From the NCBI RefSeq assembly GCF_039545035.1, contig NZ_BAABRO010000003.1:62001-126000 (forward strand): 64,000 nucleotides of DNA, written 5' to 3'. Below, piece by piece: positions 18,344 to 27,027 of this stretch. A program made the position numbers and the translations under genes. The notes beneath the pieces are model-generated. The model was given only the letters and a program-made list of their open reading frames with translations. It had not been told where the DNA came from and ran no database searches. Every line of letters starts with the position of its first letter. Positions within the stretch are counted from its first letter, which is position 1. Origin of the DNA: Novipirellula caenicola. GTDB taxonomy: Bacteria; Planctomycetota; Planctomycetia; Pirellulales; Pirellulaceae.

Positions 18344-19423
18344 ATGAGTATCGACTTGACAACCCATTATGGCGGATTGAGTTTGCGTTCGCCGGTGGTC
18401 ATCGGCGCGTGCCCGTTGACGGCGCAAGAGCAGATGCGTGTTGCCATTGATGCGTCGGGGGCCGGAGCGGTGGTGTTGCCATCGTTGTTCGCAGAGCAAG
18501 TATTACTGTGGAACCAGAAAAACGGCCAAGCGTTGAGTTCACGTGATACTCAAACGCTCGTGCGAGCGCAACGATTCAAGGTCGATTCCTACTGCAACGA
18601 TGCCGAAACCTATTTGTCGATCGTGCGGCGAGCACGCCGCCAGACCACGCTGCCGGTGATTGCCAGTCTAAATGGGGACAACGCGAGTCATTGGCTCGAT
18701 TATGCCGGGGCGTTACAAGAGGCCGGAGCGAGTGCCATCGAGTTGAATTTGCGGCATCCGCCACCAGCAGAGTTTTCGGATGCACGCGAGATCGAGGATT
18801 CGCTAGTCAACGCGGTGAAGATCATTCATCAATCGATCTCGATTCCGTTGTTCTTGAAATTGAGTCGCGAATACACCAGTCTCAGCCATTTAGCGGTTCG
18901 CTTGTTGTCGGGGATCCAAGGCTTGGTTTTGTTCGGTCGTTCGCCCGAGGTGGATATCTCGCTCGATACGTTGCAGATGAGCACCGATTGGTGTTTGACG
19001 CCCAGTGGAAAAATATCGCATCTGCTTGAATCGGTGATGCGAGTGCATGCCTTTTGTCCGGCGATGCCGATCGCGGCGTGTGGTGGTGTCAGCAACGCGA
19101 CCGATGTGATCAAGGTTCTGTTGGCCGGTGCCGATGTCGCCATGGTTTCGTCGGCGGTCTATCGCGAAGGACCCGATATCGTGCGTTCGATGATCGATGG
19201 CTTGGTCGTGTTTATGGAGCGCCACGGCATCCGGTCTCTGCCTGAATTGCAAGCGATTCGGCCGCTGGAATTCAACAGCGAAGAAGAACGTTTGGACTAC
19301 ATGGAAGCGTTGGCGTCACGCGTGCCTCCGTCGCAAAAAAGTGCGGGCCAACGCAAAATGTGCGGCGATCGCTGGGGGCACCTGCAAGCAGAGGACACCA
19401 TTTCGGCCAATGCGAATCATTAG
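18344..19423 (+). CDS. Dihydroorotate dehydrogenase-like flavoprotein
   Basis: A 359-residue TIM-barrel protein of the dihydroorotate dehydrogenase superfamily. The N-terminus LTTHYGGLSLRSPVVIGACPLT and the C-terminal FMN-phosphate loops ACGGVSNATDVIKVLLAGADVAMVSSAVYREG are well kept, as are PVIASLNGD and IELNLRHPP. It lacks the precise PyrD catalytic signature I would expect, and proteins of this type in planctomycetes and cyanobacteria are usually annotated only as DHODH-like, sometimes beside pyruvate:ferredoxin oxidoreductase. No such partner is present; the neighbours are an antiporter (divergent) and a kinase (convergent). The real substrate is uncertain. The last 30 residues are polar and probably disordered. 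Confidence 0.82.
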   Translation: MSIDLTTHYGGLSLRSPVVIGACPLTAQEQMRVAIDASGAGAVVLPSLFAEQVLLWNQKNGQALSSRDTQTLVRAQRFKVDSYCNDAETYLSIVRRARRQTTLPVIASLNGDNASHWLDYAGALQEAGASAIELNLRHPPPAEFSDAREIEDSLVNAVKIIHQSISIPLFLKLSREYTSLSHLAVRLLSGIQGLVLFGRSPEVDISLDTLQMSTDWCLTPSGKISHLLESVMRVHAFCPAMPIAACGGVSNATDVIKVLLAGADVAMVSSAVYREGPDIVRSMIDGLVVFMERHGIRSLPELQAIRPLEFNSEEERLDYMEALASRVPPSQKSAGQRKMCGDRWGHLQAEDTISANANH

Positions 19424-19506
19424 TCAAACACGCTGAAACCAACGAACTGCCGACAGCTTCGGCATCCGGTAACAAACGGCCCTGCTGTTTGTTCTCCGCT
19501 CGATTC

Positions 19507-21675
19507 CTAAGGCGTCGTTTCTTGAACCTCGAAAAATCGGCGGGCGGCGCGGTGCAGCGCCAAGCCTTGCCATTCGGCGGCGTGTTTTCGCGGAATCAAT
19601 CCGGCACACAACTGCGGCGGTTCGTACAACGTTTGCAGCGTGGCGGTCACCAGTTCCGATGAGGTGTCGGTGCGTGCCGCCAAGAACGCAGTCGTGCCTA
19701 CGGTAGCCACACCCGCTTCGGGCAGTTCGATCCCGGGGTAATCGCCCACATCAATGGTCATCGGACGCAGCGTCGGATGCTGAAGCGCAATTTTGATTGG
19801 ATTGGGGATCGGCATCAGTTCCCAGTGATGGTTGCGGATCAGCTTAGAAATCAGCGGGCTGCCCATCCCGACGCAGATCACCGCGACATCGGGAGCCGCA
19901 TCGGATTCGAGTTCTTTCCACGCCATCACCTCGCGGGGAGCGACGTCGGGGGTAATCTCGAGCGATTCGAACACCATTTCAGTCGCCTCGCGTGATCCAC
20001 TGCCGATCGGACCGACGGCGATGCGGTGGCCTTTCAGATCACTCAGCGTTTGGATGTTTGCGTCCTCACGAACCAACAGGTGGACAACTTCGAAAAACAA
20101 TGGAGCAACAACACACAGGTCGCTGCCGCTAATTGCCGAGGCCTGCATCGGGGCGAGATGGACTTCGCCGCTCAACAGCCGTGAACGGTTTTCAAGCGAT
20201 CCATTGCTGGCGGCCACCGACGCCGAGACGCCGTGTTTCTGTTCCAATCGCTCGGCGATCGTTGCGGAAACAGAGTTGTAGACGCCATCGTCCAACCCGC
20301 CGGCAATCCGTACGATGCTAGGCATCGATTCTTTGTATTGGTGCCACAGCACGGACAATCCGACAGCGACAAAGGGAGTCAGTAACAACAGCAGTAGCAT
20401 CACCGCTTGAAAGCGGCGGTGCGACGTGGACGAACTGACCATGCGGCGTCCCATGACGGCCGCGACCAACGGGACGCCTTCGAGCCAATGCCAAACCTTG
20501 ACCGGCAGCGAGCGAGGCCGCGCCTTGATCGGACGATCTTCGAGAAAGGCGTCGAGATCATCGGCAAGTTTTGCTGCCGACTCGTAGCGTTTTTGAGGAC
20601 TCTTTTCTAAACATTTTGCCACGATCGTTTCGATGTCGACGGGGACATCGGGACGAAAATGGCGTACCGGCGGCGCGGGATTGTGCACGACATCCAACAG
20701 CGTTTGCATCACCGTGTCGCCCACGATCGGCGGCCGGCCGGTGAGACACGCAAACAGAATCGCCCCCATCGCATACACGTCGCTTTGCCGATTCGCTCGA
20801 TCACTTAATCCGCCAGCTTGTTCGGGAGCCATGTAGTGGGGCGTCCCCAGCGCCGCACCCGTTCCGGTCACGCTGCTGTCGGCGTCCATGTGTTTGGCCA
20901 GCCCAAAATCGGTCACATGGACTTCGTCGTATTCGTCGATCAACACGTTGGCAGGTTTCAAATCGCGATGCAGCACCCCTTTGTGATGCGCATGGTCGAT
21001 CGCGCGAGCCACATCACGCACATAGCGAGCGGCCTGTTTGGGCTGCAGCGTTTCCGCATAGATTTTCCGCTGCAAGTCGCTGCCGCGAATGTACGCCATC
21101 GAAAAAAAATGGTGGCCGGCGCGTTGGCCAAACTGATACACCGGCACGATCCCTGGGTGGTTCAGCCGTGCCACGGCTTGGGCTTCGGTATAAAACCGCC
21201 GCACATCCGATTCGTCCGCTAACATGCCGCCGCGAATCATCTTGACCGCGACCATGCGGTTGAGTTGTTTTTGGTTCGCCAGATAGACGATCCCCATGCC
21301 GCCTTTGCCCAGCACCTCTTGAAGCTCGTAATCGCCCAGATCAAACGGCAGCGTGGGACCCGGATCGTTCTTGGAGCGATTCGCCATCGGCAACGTGATT
21401 GCCGGATCGACATCGGATTGTTCGCCGACGGCCGAGGTGATGGCGACTGTATCGGCGCCGTTTTGAACCTGCTGGCGATGGGACGATAGCCCGGACGCCA
21501 TCGTCACTTGGCCGAGCAGATCGGCCGCTTCCATCAATTGCTTTAATTGTCCAGCCACCTCGGGAAACTGTTTCAAGAAATCTTCACGGCTGGTCACCTC
21601 GCCCGCATCGCACGAACGCAGGTAGGCCGCAAAAGCTTCATCCACGGGATCTGCGGTAGGTTCGTTATCAGCCAT
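19507..21675 (-). CDS. Receptor-type Ser/Thr protein kinase fused to a TAXI/TRAP-type ligand-binding domain
   Basis: A 722-residue transmembrane kinase. Residues 1-100 carry the planctomycete kinase N-terminus (DEAFAAYLRSCDAGE, FLKQFPEVAGQLKQLM). The Hanks kinase domain spans about 114-385: GKGGMGIVYLA, Lys145 in VAVKMIRGG, HRDLKPANVLID (Asp238), VTDFGLAKHMD (Asp256) and GTPHYMAPEQ. One membrane helix lies at about 424-444. The remaining 270 residues, outside the cytoplasm, match TAXI-type solute receptors: VRIAGGLDDGVYNSVSATIA at the start, APMQASAISGSDL, and LSDLKGHRIAVGPIGSGSR. Such domains bind small organic acids, so binding could control the kinase. It follows an ECF sigma factor by 166 bp on the same strand, a common planctomycete pairing. 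Confidence 0.9.
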   Translation of the reverse strand: MADNEPTADPVDEAFAAYLRSCDAGEVTSREDFLKQFPEVAGQLKQLMEAADLLGQVTMASGLSSHRQQVQNGADTVAITSAVGEQSDVDPAITLPMANRSKNDPGPTLPFDLGDYELQEVLGKGGMGIVYLANQKQLNRMVAVKMIRGGMLADESDVRRFYTEAQAVARLNHPGIVPVYQFGQRAGHHFFSMAYIRGSDLQRKIYAETLQPKQAARYVRDVARAIDHAHHKGVLHRDLKPANVLIDEYDEVHVTDFGLAKHMDADSSVTGTGAALGTPHYMAPEQAGGLSDRANRQSDVYAMGAILFACLTGRPPIVGDTVMQTLLDVVHNPAPPVRHFRPDVPVDIETIVAKCLEKSPQKRYESAAKLADDLDAFLEDRPIKARPRSLPVKVWHWLEGVPLVAAVMGRRMVSSSTSHRRFQAVMLLLLLLTPFVAVGLSVLWHQYKESMPSIVRIAGGLDDGVYNSVSATIAERLEQKHGVSASVAASNGSLENRSRLLSGEVHLAPMQASAISGSDLCVVAPLFFEVVHLLVREDANIQTLSDLKGHRIAVGPIGSGSREATEMVFESLEITPDVAPREVMAWKELESDAAPDVAVICVGMGSPLISKLIRNHHWELMPIPNPIKIALQHPTLRPMTIDVGDYPGIELPEAGVATVGTTAFLAARTDTSSELVTATLQTLYEPPQLCAGLIPRKHAAEWQGLALHRAARRFFEVQETTP

Positions 21676-21841
21676 AACAGGTCGTGGCAGAGGATGAAAA
21701 GGAGGGCAAAGACGTCATTGATTCTAACTCAGGCTCAATTGGATGCCCCAGTAGGGCGCGGCAAAGTTTGACACGGATCGAATCTCGGTTCGCCCTTGAT
21801 CACGGCGAAAACAAGGGAAAAGCCGCCCATTGCCGCGTATT

Positions 21842-22471
21842 TCACAGCCAAGGACTCATGTCGTGGTCCAAGATCGTTCTCAGTTTTTGCAGTCCACGTT
21901 TCAGTAAACCCGCCACTGCGGTGTCGCTTTTACCCATTCGCTCGACAATTTCCGACAACGGCAGTCCTTCCATATAGCGGAGCCGGATCGCTTCGGCCTG
22001 AGTCTCGGGCAATTGATGCAGGGCCTCTAGCAGCGCCACAGTGGCCTCGGTACGGATCGCGACGCCGCTTGGGCTGGTGGTGCTGCCAGGCAATTGCTGG
22101 ATCCAGGCACCACCGGCGGAATCGTTCGGCGACGGTTGGTTGGCGTCGACTTCGCGTTTCAGCGACCGTTTTTGCGTCGTCACATGCCGAGTGACCGCCG
22201 ATGCAACGTTGTTTTTCAGCACCCCGCGTAACCAAGCAGCGAATTCCGCAGGGCTCGAGCCTCGAAAGGAAGCCAAGTCGCGTTTGGCCTCCAGGAACGT
22301 CAACTGGACAATGTCGGCGGGATCGATCCGTCGCCGCAGTCGCTCCGACAGAAAACGATGTGCCAACATCAATAGGTACCCCCGATAACGCTCGAGCAGC
22401 AGTCCGAGCGCTTCATTGTTTCCCTCTTTCGAAGCAATGACCAAATGGGTGGTTGATTCGGAACGCTCCAC
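21842..22471 (-). CDS. ECF-type RNA polymerase sigma factor
   Basis: A 209-residue sigma-70 family protein with only regions 2 and 4. Region 2 covers about residues 25-85 with RIDPADIVQLTFLEAKRDL and FAAWLRGVLKNNVA. A linker of about 45 residues rich in Ser, Pro and Gln follows, then region 4 with LPETQAEAIRLRYMEGLPL and a helix-turn-helix ending GLLKRGLQKLR. This is the planctomycete ECF style often found with Ser/Thr kinases, where phosphorylation may replace an anti-sigma factor; no anti-sigma gene is present. The start is GTG at 22471 without an obvious ribosome binding site. The kinase gene lies 166 bp downstream. Confidence 0.9.
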   Translation of the reverse strand: MERSESTTHLVIASKEGNNEALGLLLERYRGYLLMLAHRFLSERLRRRIDPADIVQLTFLEAKRDLASFRGSSPAEFAAWLRGVLKNNVASAVTRHVTTQKRSLKREVDANQPSPNDSAGGAWIQQLPGSTTSPSGVAIRTEATVALLEALHQLPETQAEAIRLRYMEGLPLSEIVERMGKSDTAVAGLLKRGLQKLRTILDHDMSPWL

Positions 22472-22686
22472 GCTGAGATCGCCTATTGTGCTTTACTGGA
22501 AAACCTTTGTCAGAATGACGTACCCGCGACACGGTCACACCGGTACAATCATCGTGTCACCCCCACAGCACCGTGTTTCGATGGTCATCCCATCAGATTT
22601 CGCATGAAATTGGATGTCCAAACGCTTTAGCGCTGCGGGTGTTCGCGGATGCGGGATGGGGGGACATGGAACCTGATTATAGAAGA

Positions 22687-23496
22687 ATGAAAGAACTTCG
22701 GATGCCAAAGAATCACTTAAACGTTCGCTTTTCGCAATCTCTGCGGAACAATCTGAATTTGTTTGCGTTGATCGCCCTTTCTGCCTGCCTTGGATGTGGG
22801 AACGCTTCGGAGGAATCGCCCACCGTGCCGCCACCAGAGTTGGCCACGCCAGCCGAAGAAACGCCATCTCCCGAAGAGCCATCGCAATCGGAACCGCCAG
22901 GCCAGCTCGAATTGCCACCCGGCGATATCCCTCCAGCGAACCCGACTACTCCCAAACCCGGAGGTGGCGGCGGTTTGGAGATGCCTGATGTGCAGATCAG
23001 CAACAAACCACCCATCGAAGACGTCTCCGAAACGGAGGCACCTGAATTACGATACGGTTCTTTGGAGGACATTCAAAAACAGATCGCCGACACCAACAAA
23101 ATCACGGTTGTCGATTTTTGGTCGCTCTCCTGTCGTCCCTGTCTCGAAGAATTTCCTGGTTTGGTGCGATTGGATCAACAGTTCGCCGACAAGGTCCAGT
23201 GCATCTCGGTGGATGTCGATTACGACGGACGAAAATCGCGACCACCGAAATATTACGAAGAACGGGTGATGGCGTTTGTCACTAGCGTGGGAGCGACCTT
23301 CCCCAACTACATCAGCACGACCGAGAGCGATGAGGTCTACTCGGAATTGGATCTCGATTCGATTCCCGCAGTGTTGATTTACGACGCCAATGGAAAGTTG
23401 GTCAAAAAGTTTGTCGATGCGGGTGATACCGCAGGCTTCACCTACGACAAACAAGTGATTCCATTCGTCAAGCAGTTGATGCAGTCGGACAAGTAA
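22687..23496 (+). CDS. Lipoprotein with thioredoxin/TlpA-like domain
   Basis: A 269-residue envelope protein. After a short basic start, the segment FALIALSAC supplies a good lipobox (LSAC), so the mature protein is probably lipid-anchored. About 85 residues rich in Pro, Glu and Ser follow, with a GGGGG run. The C-terminal 150 residues are a TlpA-type thioredoxin domain: WSLSCRPCLEEFP with the CRPC redox motif, a conserved VDVDYDG strand and DSIPAVLIYDANGKLVKKF with the cis-Pro loop. It may reduce or oxidise envelope thiols, for example in cytochrome assembly. ATG at 22687 is chosen; 22702 is possible, and the longer upstream frame lacks signal character. It is unlinked to other redox genes. 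Confidence 0.85.
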   Translation: MKELRMPKNHLNVRFSQSLRNNLNLFALIALSACLGCGNASEESPTVPPPELATPAEETPSPEEPSQSEPPGQLELPPGDIPPANPTTPKPGGGGGLEMPDVQISNKPPIEDVSETEAPELRYGSLEDIQKQIADTNKITVVDFWSLSCRPCLEEFPGLVRLDQQFADKVQCISVDVDYDGRKSRPPKYYEERVMAFVTSVGATFPNYISTTESDEVYSELDLDSIPAVLIYDANGKLVKKFVDAGDTAGFTYDKQVIPFVKQLMQSDK

Positions 23497-23505
23497 CCCG
23501 CTTCG

Positions 23506-23528
23506 GTAGTGGAGCTTGCTAAAGCTCC
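23506..23528 (+). repeat. GTAGYG hairpin repeat with a covaried stem
   Basis: GTAGT followed by GGAGCTT-GCTA-AAGCTCC. Relative to the GGATCTT-GCTA-AAGATCC copies elsewhere, both arms changed (T to G and A to C), preserving pairing. It starts 9 bp after the stop of the thioredoxin-like lipoprotein gene. A more degraded relative (GGGATCC-TTGGCAA-AATCC) follows at about 23554-23572. Confidence 0.85.
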
Positions 23529-23592
23529 CTTGCGTATGCGACTGATTGGCTGAGGGATCCTTGGCAAAATCCACGACGCAGCACGGGTGACT

Positions 23593-24441
23593 TCACTTGT
23601 TCGTTGGCTGTCGCTCGAACACATACTCGTTGCATCCCCAGCCGTTGCTGACGGTTTTGAGTTCATTGAGCACAAAACCGCGTTGCCGCAGCGGTACGAT
23701 GATCCGTTCGGGTTTGGCGACTTCAAACGGCAGTCCGCCGACCCAATCGACCCAGTCGTGCCAAGCCGACATGCCGCGGTCCTCGCGTTTCGCCCTCCAA
23801 TCCTTGAGCGGCGAAGGGTTTTGTAAGCGAGCGATCCGGGCCAGTGCGAACTTGCACTCGTACCAAGACGCGATTGCAAGTACCCACAGTGGACGCAGCC
23901 GTTTGGGCAAGCGGTTGTAGGTCTGTTTGATCTTGAGCCAACGTCGGCTCGCGCCACCTTGATCGTTGTAAATTGCCAAACAGAGCTGGCCGCCTGGTTT
24001 GGTTGCATTGGCGGCAATTTCGATCGCGCGATCCATCTGGCCGGTGTGATGCAGCACGCCCCAGGAATAAACGATGTCGAACGTGCCCAGCGATTCGATT
24101 CGAGCTTGGTCGAGCACCGATCCCTGCTCGATCTGCCAATTGACGGCGTCACCGGCGAATCGCTGCTTCAATGCTTGGGTGCACCCGACACTGTCGCGGT
24201 CATAGTCAATCGAGACCACGTCGGCTCCCAAATTGTGCGCGGCCAACGAGAAGAGCCCGCTGCCGCTGCCAATGTCCAATAGCCGTTTGCCAGCAAGCGA
24301 CTGCGTCCCCAGCAATTGCTGAAGCGATCGCTCGGCTTCGGCCACGCGTTTGTCATCGAGTCGCTCTAAAAACGATCGCCAATTCTCACCAAACGTAAAG
24401 CGTGGCCGTTCATGTTCGTGGGGTGCGGAGGTCGATGTCAC
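23593..24441 (-). CDS. Class I SAM-dependent methyltransferase
   Basis: A 282-residue cytoplasmic methyltransferase. Motif I reads LLDIGSGSGLFSLAA (about 55-70), followed by the acidic end of beta-2 in VVSIDYDRDSV, and motif IV-like FDIVYSWGVLHHTGQMDRAI. The C-terminal half includes LCLAIYNDQGGASRRWL and basic stretches (NRLPKRLRPLW, CKFALARIARLQN), resembling small-molecule or sugar methyltransferases of the Methyltransf_11/23 type. The start is GTG at 24441. Its neighbours give no clue to the substrate. Confidence 0.85.
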   Translation of the reverse strand: MTSTSAPHEHERPRFTFGENWRSFLERLDDKRVAEAERSLQQLLGTQSLAGKRLLDIGSGSGLFSLAAHNLGADVVSIDYDRDSVGCTQALKQRFAGDAVNWQIEQGSVLDQARIESLGTFDIVYSWGVLHHTGQMDRAIEIAANATKPGGQLCLAIYNDQGGASRRWLKIKQTYNRLPKRLRPLWVLAIASWYECKFALARIARLQNPSPLKDWRAKREDRGMSAWHDWVDWVGGLPFEVAKPERIIVPLRQRGFVLNELKTVSNGWGCNEYVFERQPTNK

Positions 24442-24901
24442 GGAACGCCTGGGGGCAAAAATGCAAGAAAGCGGGGCAAGTTGCCAACGAAGGTAAAGTT
24501 GCCAAGGAAAAACGTCAGATAGGAAATTAAGTAGGGGGTGCGTGCGATCAAGAAAAGGGGGGCAGCTGGCAAATTGAAACGCCGCGTCAGCGACCGGCGG
24601 AGTTCGACAGTAGCGATCTTACAATGTTTGTTCTTGCCGTGTTTTTTGCTATCAGCGCGGTTGGATCGAAGGGGACAAGGTCGCTTGGATTCGTTTTTTC
24701 TTCACCATCCATACAACCGGACCGATACCCCCAACACTCAGGGTCGCCACAAAAGACATCAGCTGGTTCGGAAAACGTAAGTTCAGCTCGTTCTTATAGG
24801 AAGAAACTGTATCTCGTTCCAGCGAAGTTTCGATAGCAAACCATGGCCGGGTCGCCGTTACGATCGATTGTTGAGAATAAAATAGGTTGGTTTACCGAAC
24901 G
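24442..24901. other. 460-bp divergent intergenic region
   Basis: Region between the methyltransferase and the outer-membrane-protein gene. I see no repeat or clear promoter. One short minus-strand frame at 24652-24759 would encode a 35-residue peptide with a hydrophobic segment followed by KKKR; it has no ribosome binding site and is treated as a finding only. Confidence 0.5.
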
Positions 24902-25786
24902 ATGCGAATCCTTTTCTCCTACCTTCTGTTGAGCATGGCCGTTTGTGTCGTGACTCCGTCGTATGGTCAAAGCACCATTAGCAATTCGCCATTCGATTTG
25001 ACCCTTAGCAAAGGTAGTTGGATCGCGTCGCTTCCCGAGTATCAAATGGGAACCAACAGCAGCGGCGGATCGGCATTCTATGATGATCAAGACCAATTCG
25101 GTGGGATCGTACGGCTCGACGCCGTTCGCCGAGCACTGGGGACGCGGACCAGTTTCGAGGGCAACATTTTCTACGCGTTTGCCGGATCATCGAGCGGCGG
25201 AAACGTTGGCGATATCAATTTCCCCAACCCGGCCGATGGTTCCAATCTGTTGCGATCCGGGGCTTCGCCAAAGTTCGACAGCGACGTTCAGCACTACGGG
25301 GGCGACCTTGTCATTCGCGACACTTGGCGAACTCGCTTTGGGGGACTCTCGGCCGGGGTGGCGTATAGCTTGATGGCGTTTGATCAAGACTTTGAACTCG
25401 AAGACGGTTCATTGCGGTTGTTCAAAGAAGAGCTTGATACAGATTTCCAAGGCGGAAAGGTCGTCACTGGTTGGGACGGATACCTGCTCGGCCGGGCGAG
25501 CAACTTGAAGCTGAACGTCGGTATCTATGACATGGACGCCAACTACTGGGCGACCCCGTCGGCAGTCCCAGCCAACTACAGTGCCGAACTCAGCAAGACG
25601 ACTTACACGATCGAAACCGAGTTCACGACTCGCGATCAATTCTGCGGCTACGACGTCGGGATGACCATCGGCGTGACCTACTTTGCCGACATGCCCACGA
25701 TCAACCACAACGTCGGTTCGGCTGCAACGCTGGGAACCGACGACGCAGTCACGGTATCGCTGATGTTCGACATCCTGCTGCTGTAA
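24902..25786 (+). CDS. Secreted putative outer-membrane beta-barrel protein
   Basis: A 294-residue exported protein of unknown function. A signal peptide is clear (MRILFSYLLLSMAVCVVTP, then SYG). The mature part is rich in Gly, Asp, aromatic residues and alternating hydrophobics, for example FGGLSAGVAYSLMAFDQDFEL and DVGMTIGVTYFADMP, and it ends in a strand-like VTVSLMFDILLL, all consistent with an outer-membrane beta barrel of the porin/MOMP-like type seen in planctomycetes. ATG at 24902 is preferred over one 15 bases upstream because it starts the signal peptide directly. No partner gene is adjacent. Confidence 0.65.
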   Translation: MRILFSYLLLSMAVCVVTPSYGQSTISNSPFDLTLSKGSWIASLPEYQMGTNSSGGSAFYDDQDQFGGIVRLDAVRRALGTRTSFEGNIFYAFAGSSSGGNVGDINFPNPADGSNLLRSGASPKFDSDVQHYGGDLVIRDTWRTRFGGLSAGVAYSLMAFDQDFELEDGSLRLFKEELDTDFQGGKVVTGWDGYLLGRASNLKLNVGIYDMDANYWATPSAVPANYSAELSKTTYTIETEFTTRDQFCGYDVGMTIGVTYFADMPTINHNVGSAATLGTDDAVTVSLMFDILLL

Positions 25787-25808
25787 GAGCCGTCGGATGA
25801 CCAAGTGG

Positions 25809-25868
25809 CGGTCGATGCTATCTAGCGACCGTCGCGTTCACGGTGGATCCACGCTCTGACGAGCGTGG
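25809..25868. repeat. Two adjacent hairpins between convergent genes
   Basis: CGGTCG (25809) pairs with CGACCG (25826), and CCACGCTC (25849) pairs perfectly over 8 bp with GAGCGTGG (25861) across a TGAC loop. No U-tract follows either one, so factor-independent termination is not assured. They lie between two convergent genes. Confidence 0.45.
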
Positions 25869-25920
25869 CGACGACCGTTAGCTTCTGCCGAAGTTTCTAA
25901 GTCACAGCAGTGTCCTCGCG

Positions 25921-26973
25921 CTACTGCTGTTGTTCTTTGTTACAGTTGCTGTCCATCGCGGTGGGTTGGCCAACCAATTCGACCGGATGAGTGTACAGAT
26001 AACGCCAAACGTCTTCGTGCATGAATTTGCCGGTTGCTTTATCTCGATAAGCCCGGCTGCCAGGCTGAACGCTGCTGTGTGCGGCATTGGCGTCTCCTTT
26101 GACATCAAAATCGGTGACTAGCCGACGAGTGTTTTGGTAAGGGAACGGTACTTTGTCGACGTTCACGATCGGGCCAAACTTGTGCATCCCGATCAATTCC
26201 CAGCTGCGGCAATAGTGGTCGGCGGTCCAGCCGCCGTCCAACACATGCGAGAAACCAAAGTAACGGTTCTCGGGGGTTGCTGAGGGTAACGCTTGCCATG
26301 TTTGGTATTGGTCACGCGGGCCACACAACGCCACGACGCGAGCGACTTTGACGTGTTTGGCAAAGCGGGCTGCGGTGGTCGAGCCGTGCGATGCTCCGGA
26401 AATGATCACCTTGTCCCAACGCAGATCCTTGCCGTCCTCGCTAAGGAATTGTTCCCATTTGCCTTGCGGGTTTTCTTTGGCCAACCATTTCACGTACTGA
26501 TAGGCTCGCTGCATCATTCCATCGGGTTTAGGGATGTCGACTTCGTCACTGAAGTCTTCTCCCGTGGCCGCCTCAAGACGAATGTTGCCTCGGCAATGTT
26601 CGCCGACCGGTTTCTCTTGGCAACAAATGCCAAACCATTTGTTGGCGTAATGGACTTGCATCGCGTGCAGTCCGTAGCTGTTTAGCCGATCGAAAAGTCC
26701 GCTGTTGTGTCCCATCAACCAAATCACCAGCTCGCCCCGAGGGGCGACGCGGGTGTCGACCGAAGCATGTTGCAGGTCGGCTGGTTTCCCTTTGTCGGTT
26801 TCGATTAGGAAATTGATTTCGGGATGCGATTTGACTCGCGAATCGATCTCGCTCGCTCGCGTCGTGAACTTGTAATGCTGAGGATCGGGATCATCAAACG
26901 ATGGCGGTGCCGCCATCACGGTCGATACACAAACAAGCAAACTCACGGATGCAGCGATGCAGCAAAATCTCAT
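25921..26973 (-). CDS. Secreted alpha/beta-hydrolase-fold protein (BPSS1187-like)
   Basis: A 350-residue exported protein. A signal peptide (about 1-21, ending TVMAAP) precedes a domain with the nucleophile elbow GASHG around Ser195 (DKVIISGASHGSTTAARFA), preceded by ELVIWLMGHNSGLF, a likely oxyanion-side strand. A C-terminal His lies in KGDANAAHSS. The arrangement fits an alpha/beta hydrolase; the short size and the GASHG context recall proteins annotated as BPSS1187 family, although I cannot confirm that by search. Several cysteines (CCQEKPVGEHC) may form disulfides. Substrate unknown. It is transcribed alone, with GlgB next upstream on the same strand 54 bp away. Confidence 0.6.
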   Translation of the reverse strand: MRFCCIAASVSLLVCVSTVMAAPPSFDDPDPQHYKFTTRASEIDSRVKSHPEINFLIETDKGKPADLQHASVDTRVAPRGELVIWLMGHNSGLFDRLNSYGLHAMQVHYANKWFGICCQEKPVGEHCRGNIRLEAATGEDFSDEVDIPKPDGMMQRAYQYVKWLAKENPQGKWEQFLSEDGKDLRWDKVIISGASHGSTTAARFAKHVKVARVVALCGPRDQYQTWQALPSATPENRYFGFSHVLDGGWTADHYCRSWELIGMHKFGPIVNVDKVPFPYQNTRRLVTDFDVKGDANAAHSSVQPGSRAYRDKATGKFMHEDVWRYLYTHPVELVGQPTAMDSNCNKEQQQ

Positions 26974-27027
26974 AAAACGCCTAGCAGCAGGTTGGGGTAG
27001 GGGAGAGGGCTAACCCAACGAAGCGGG

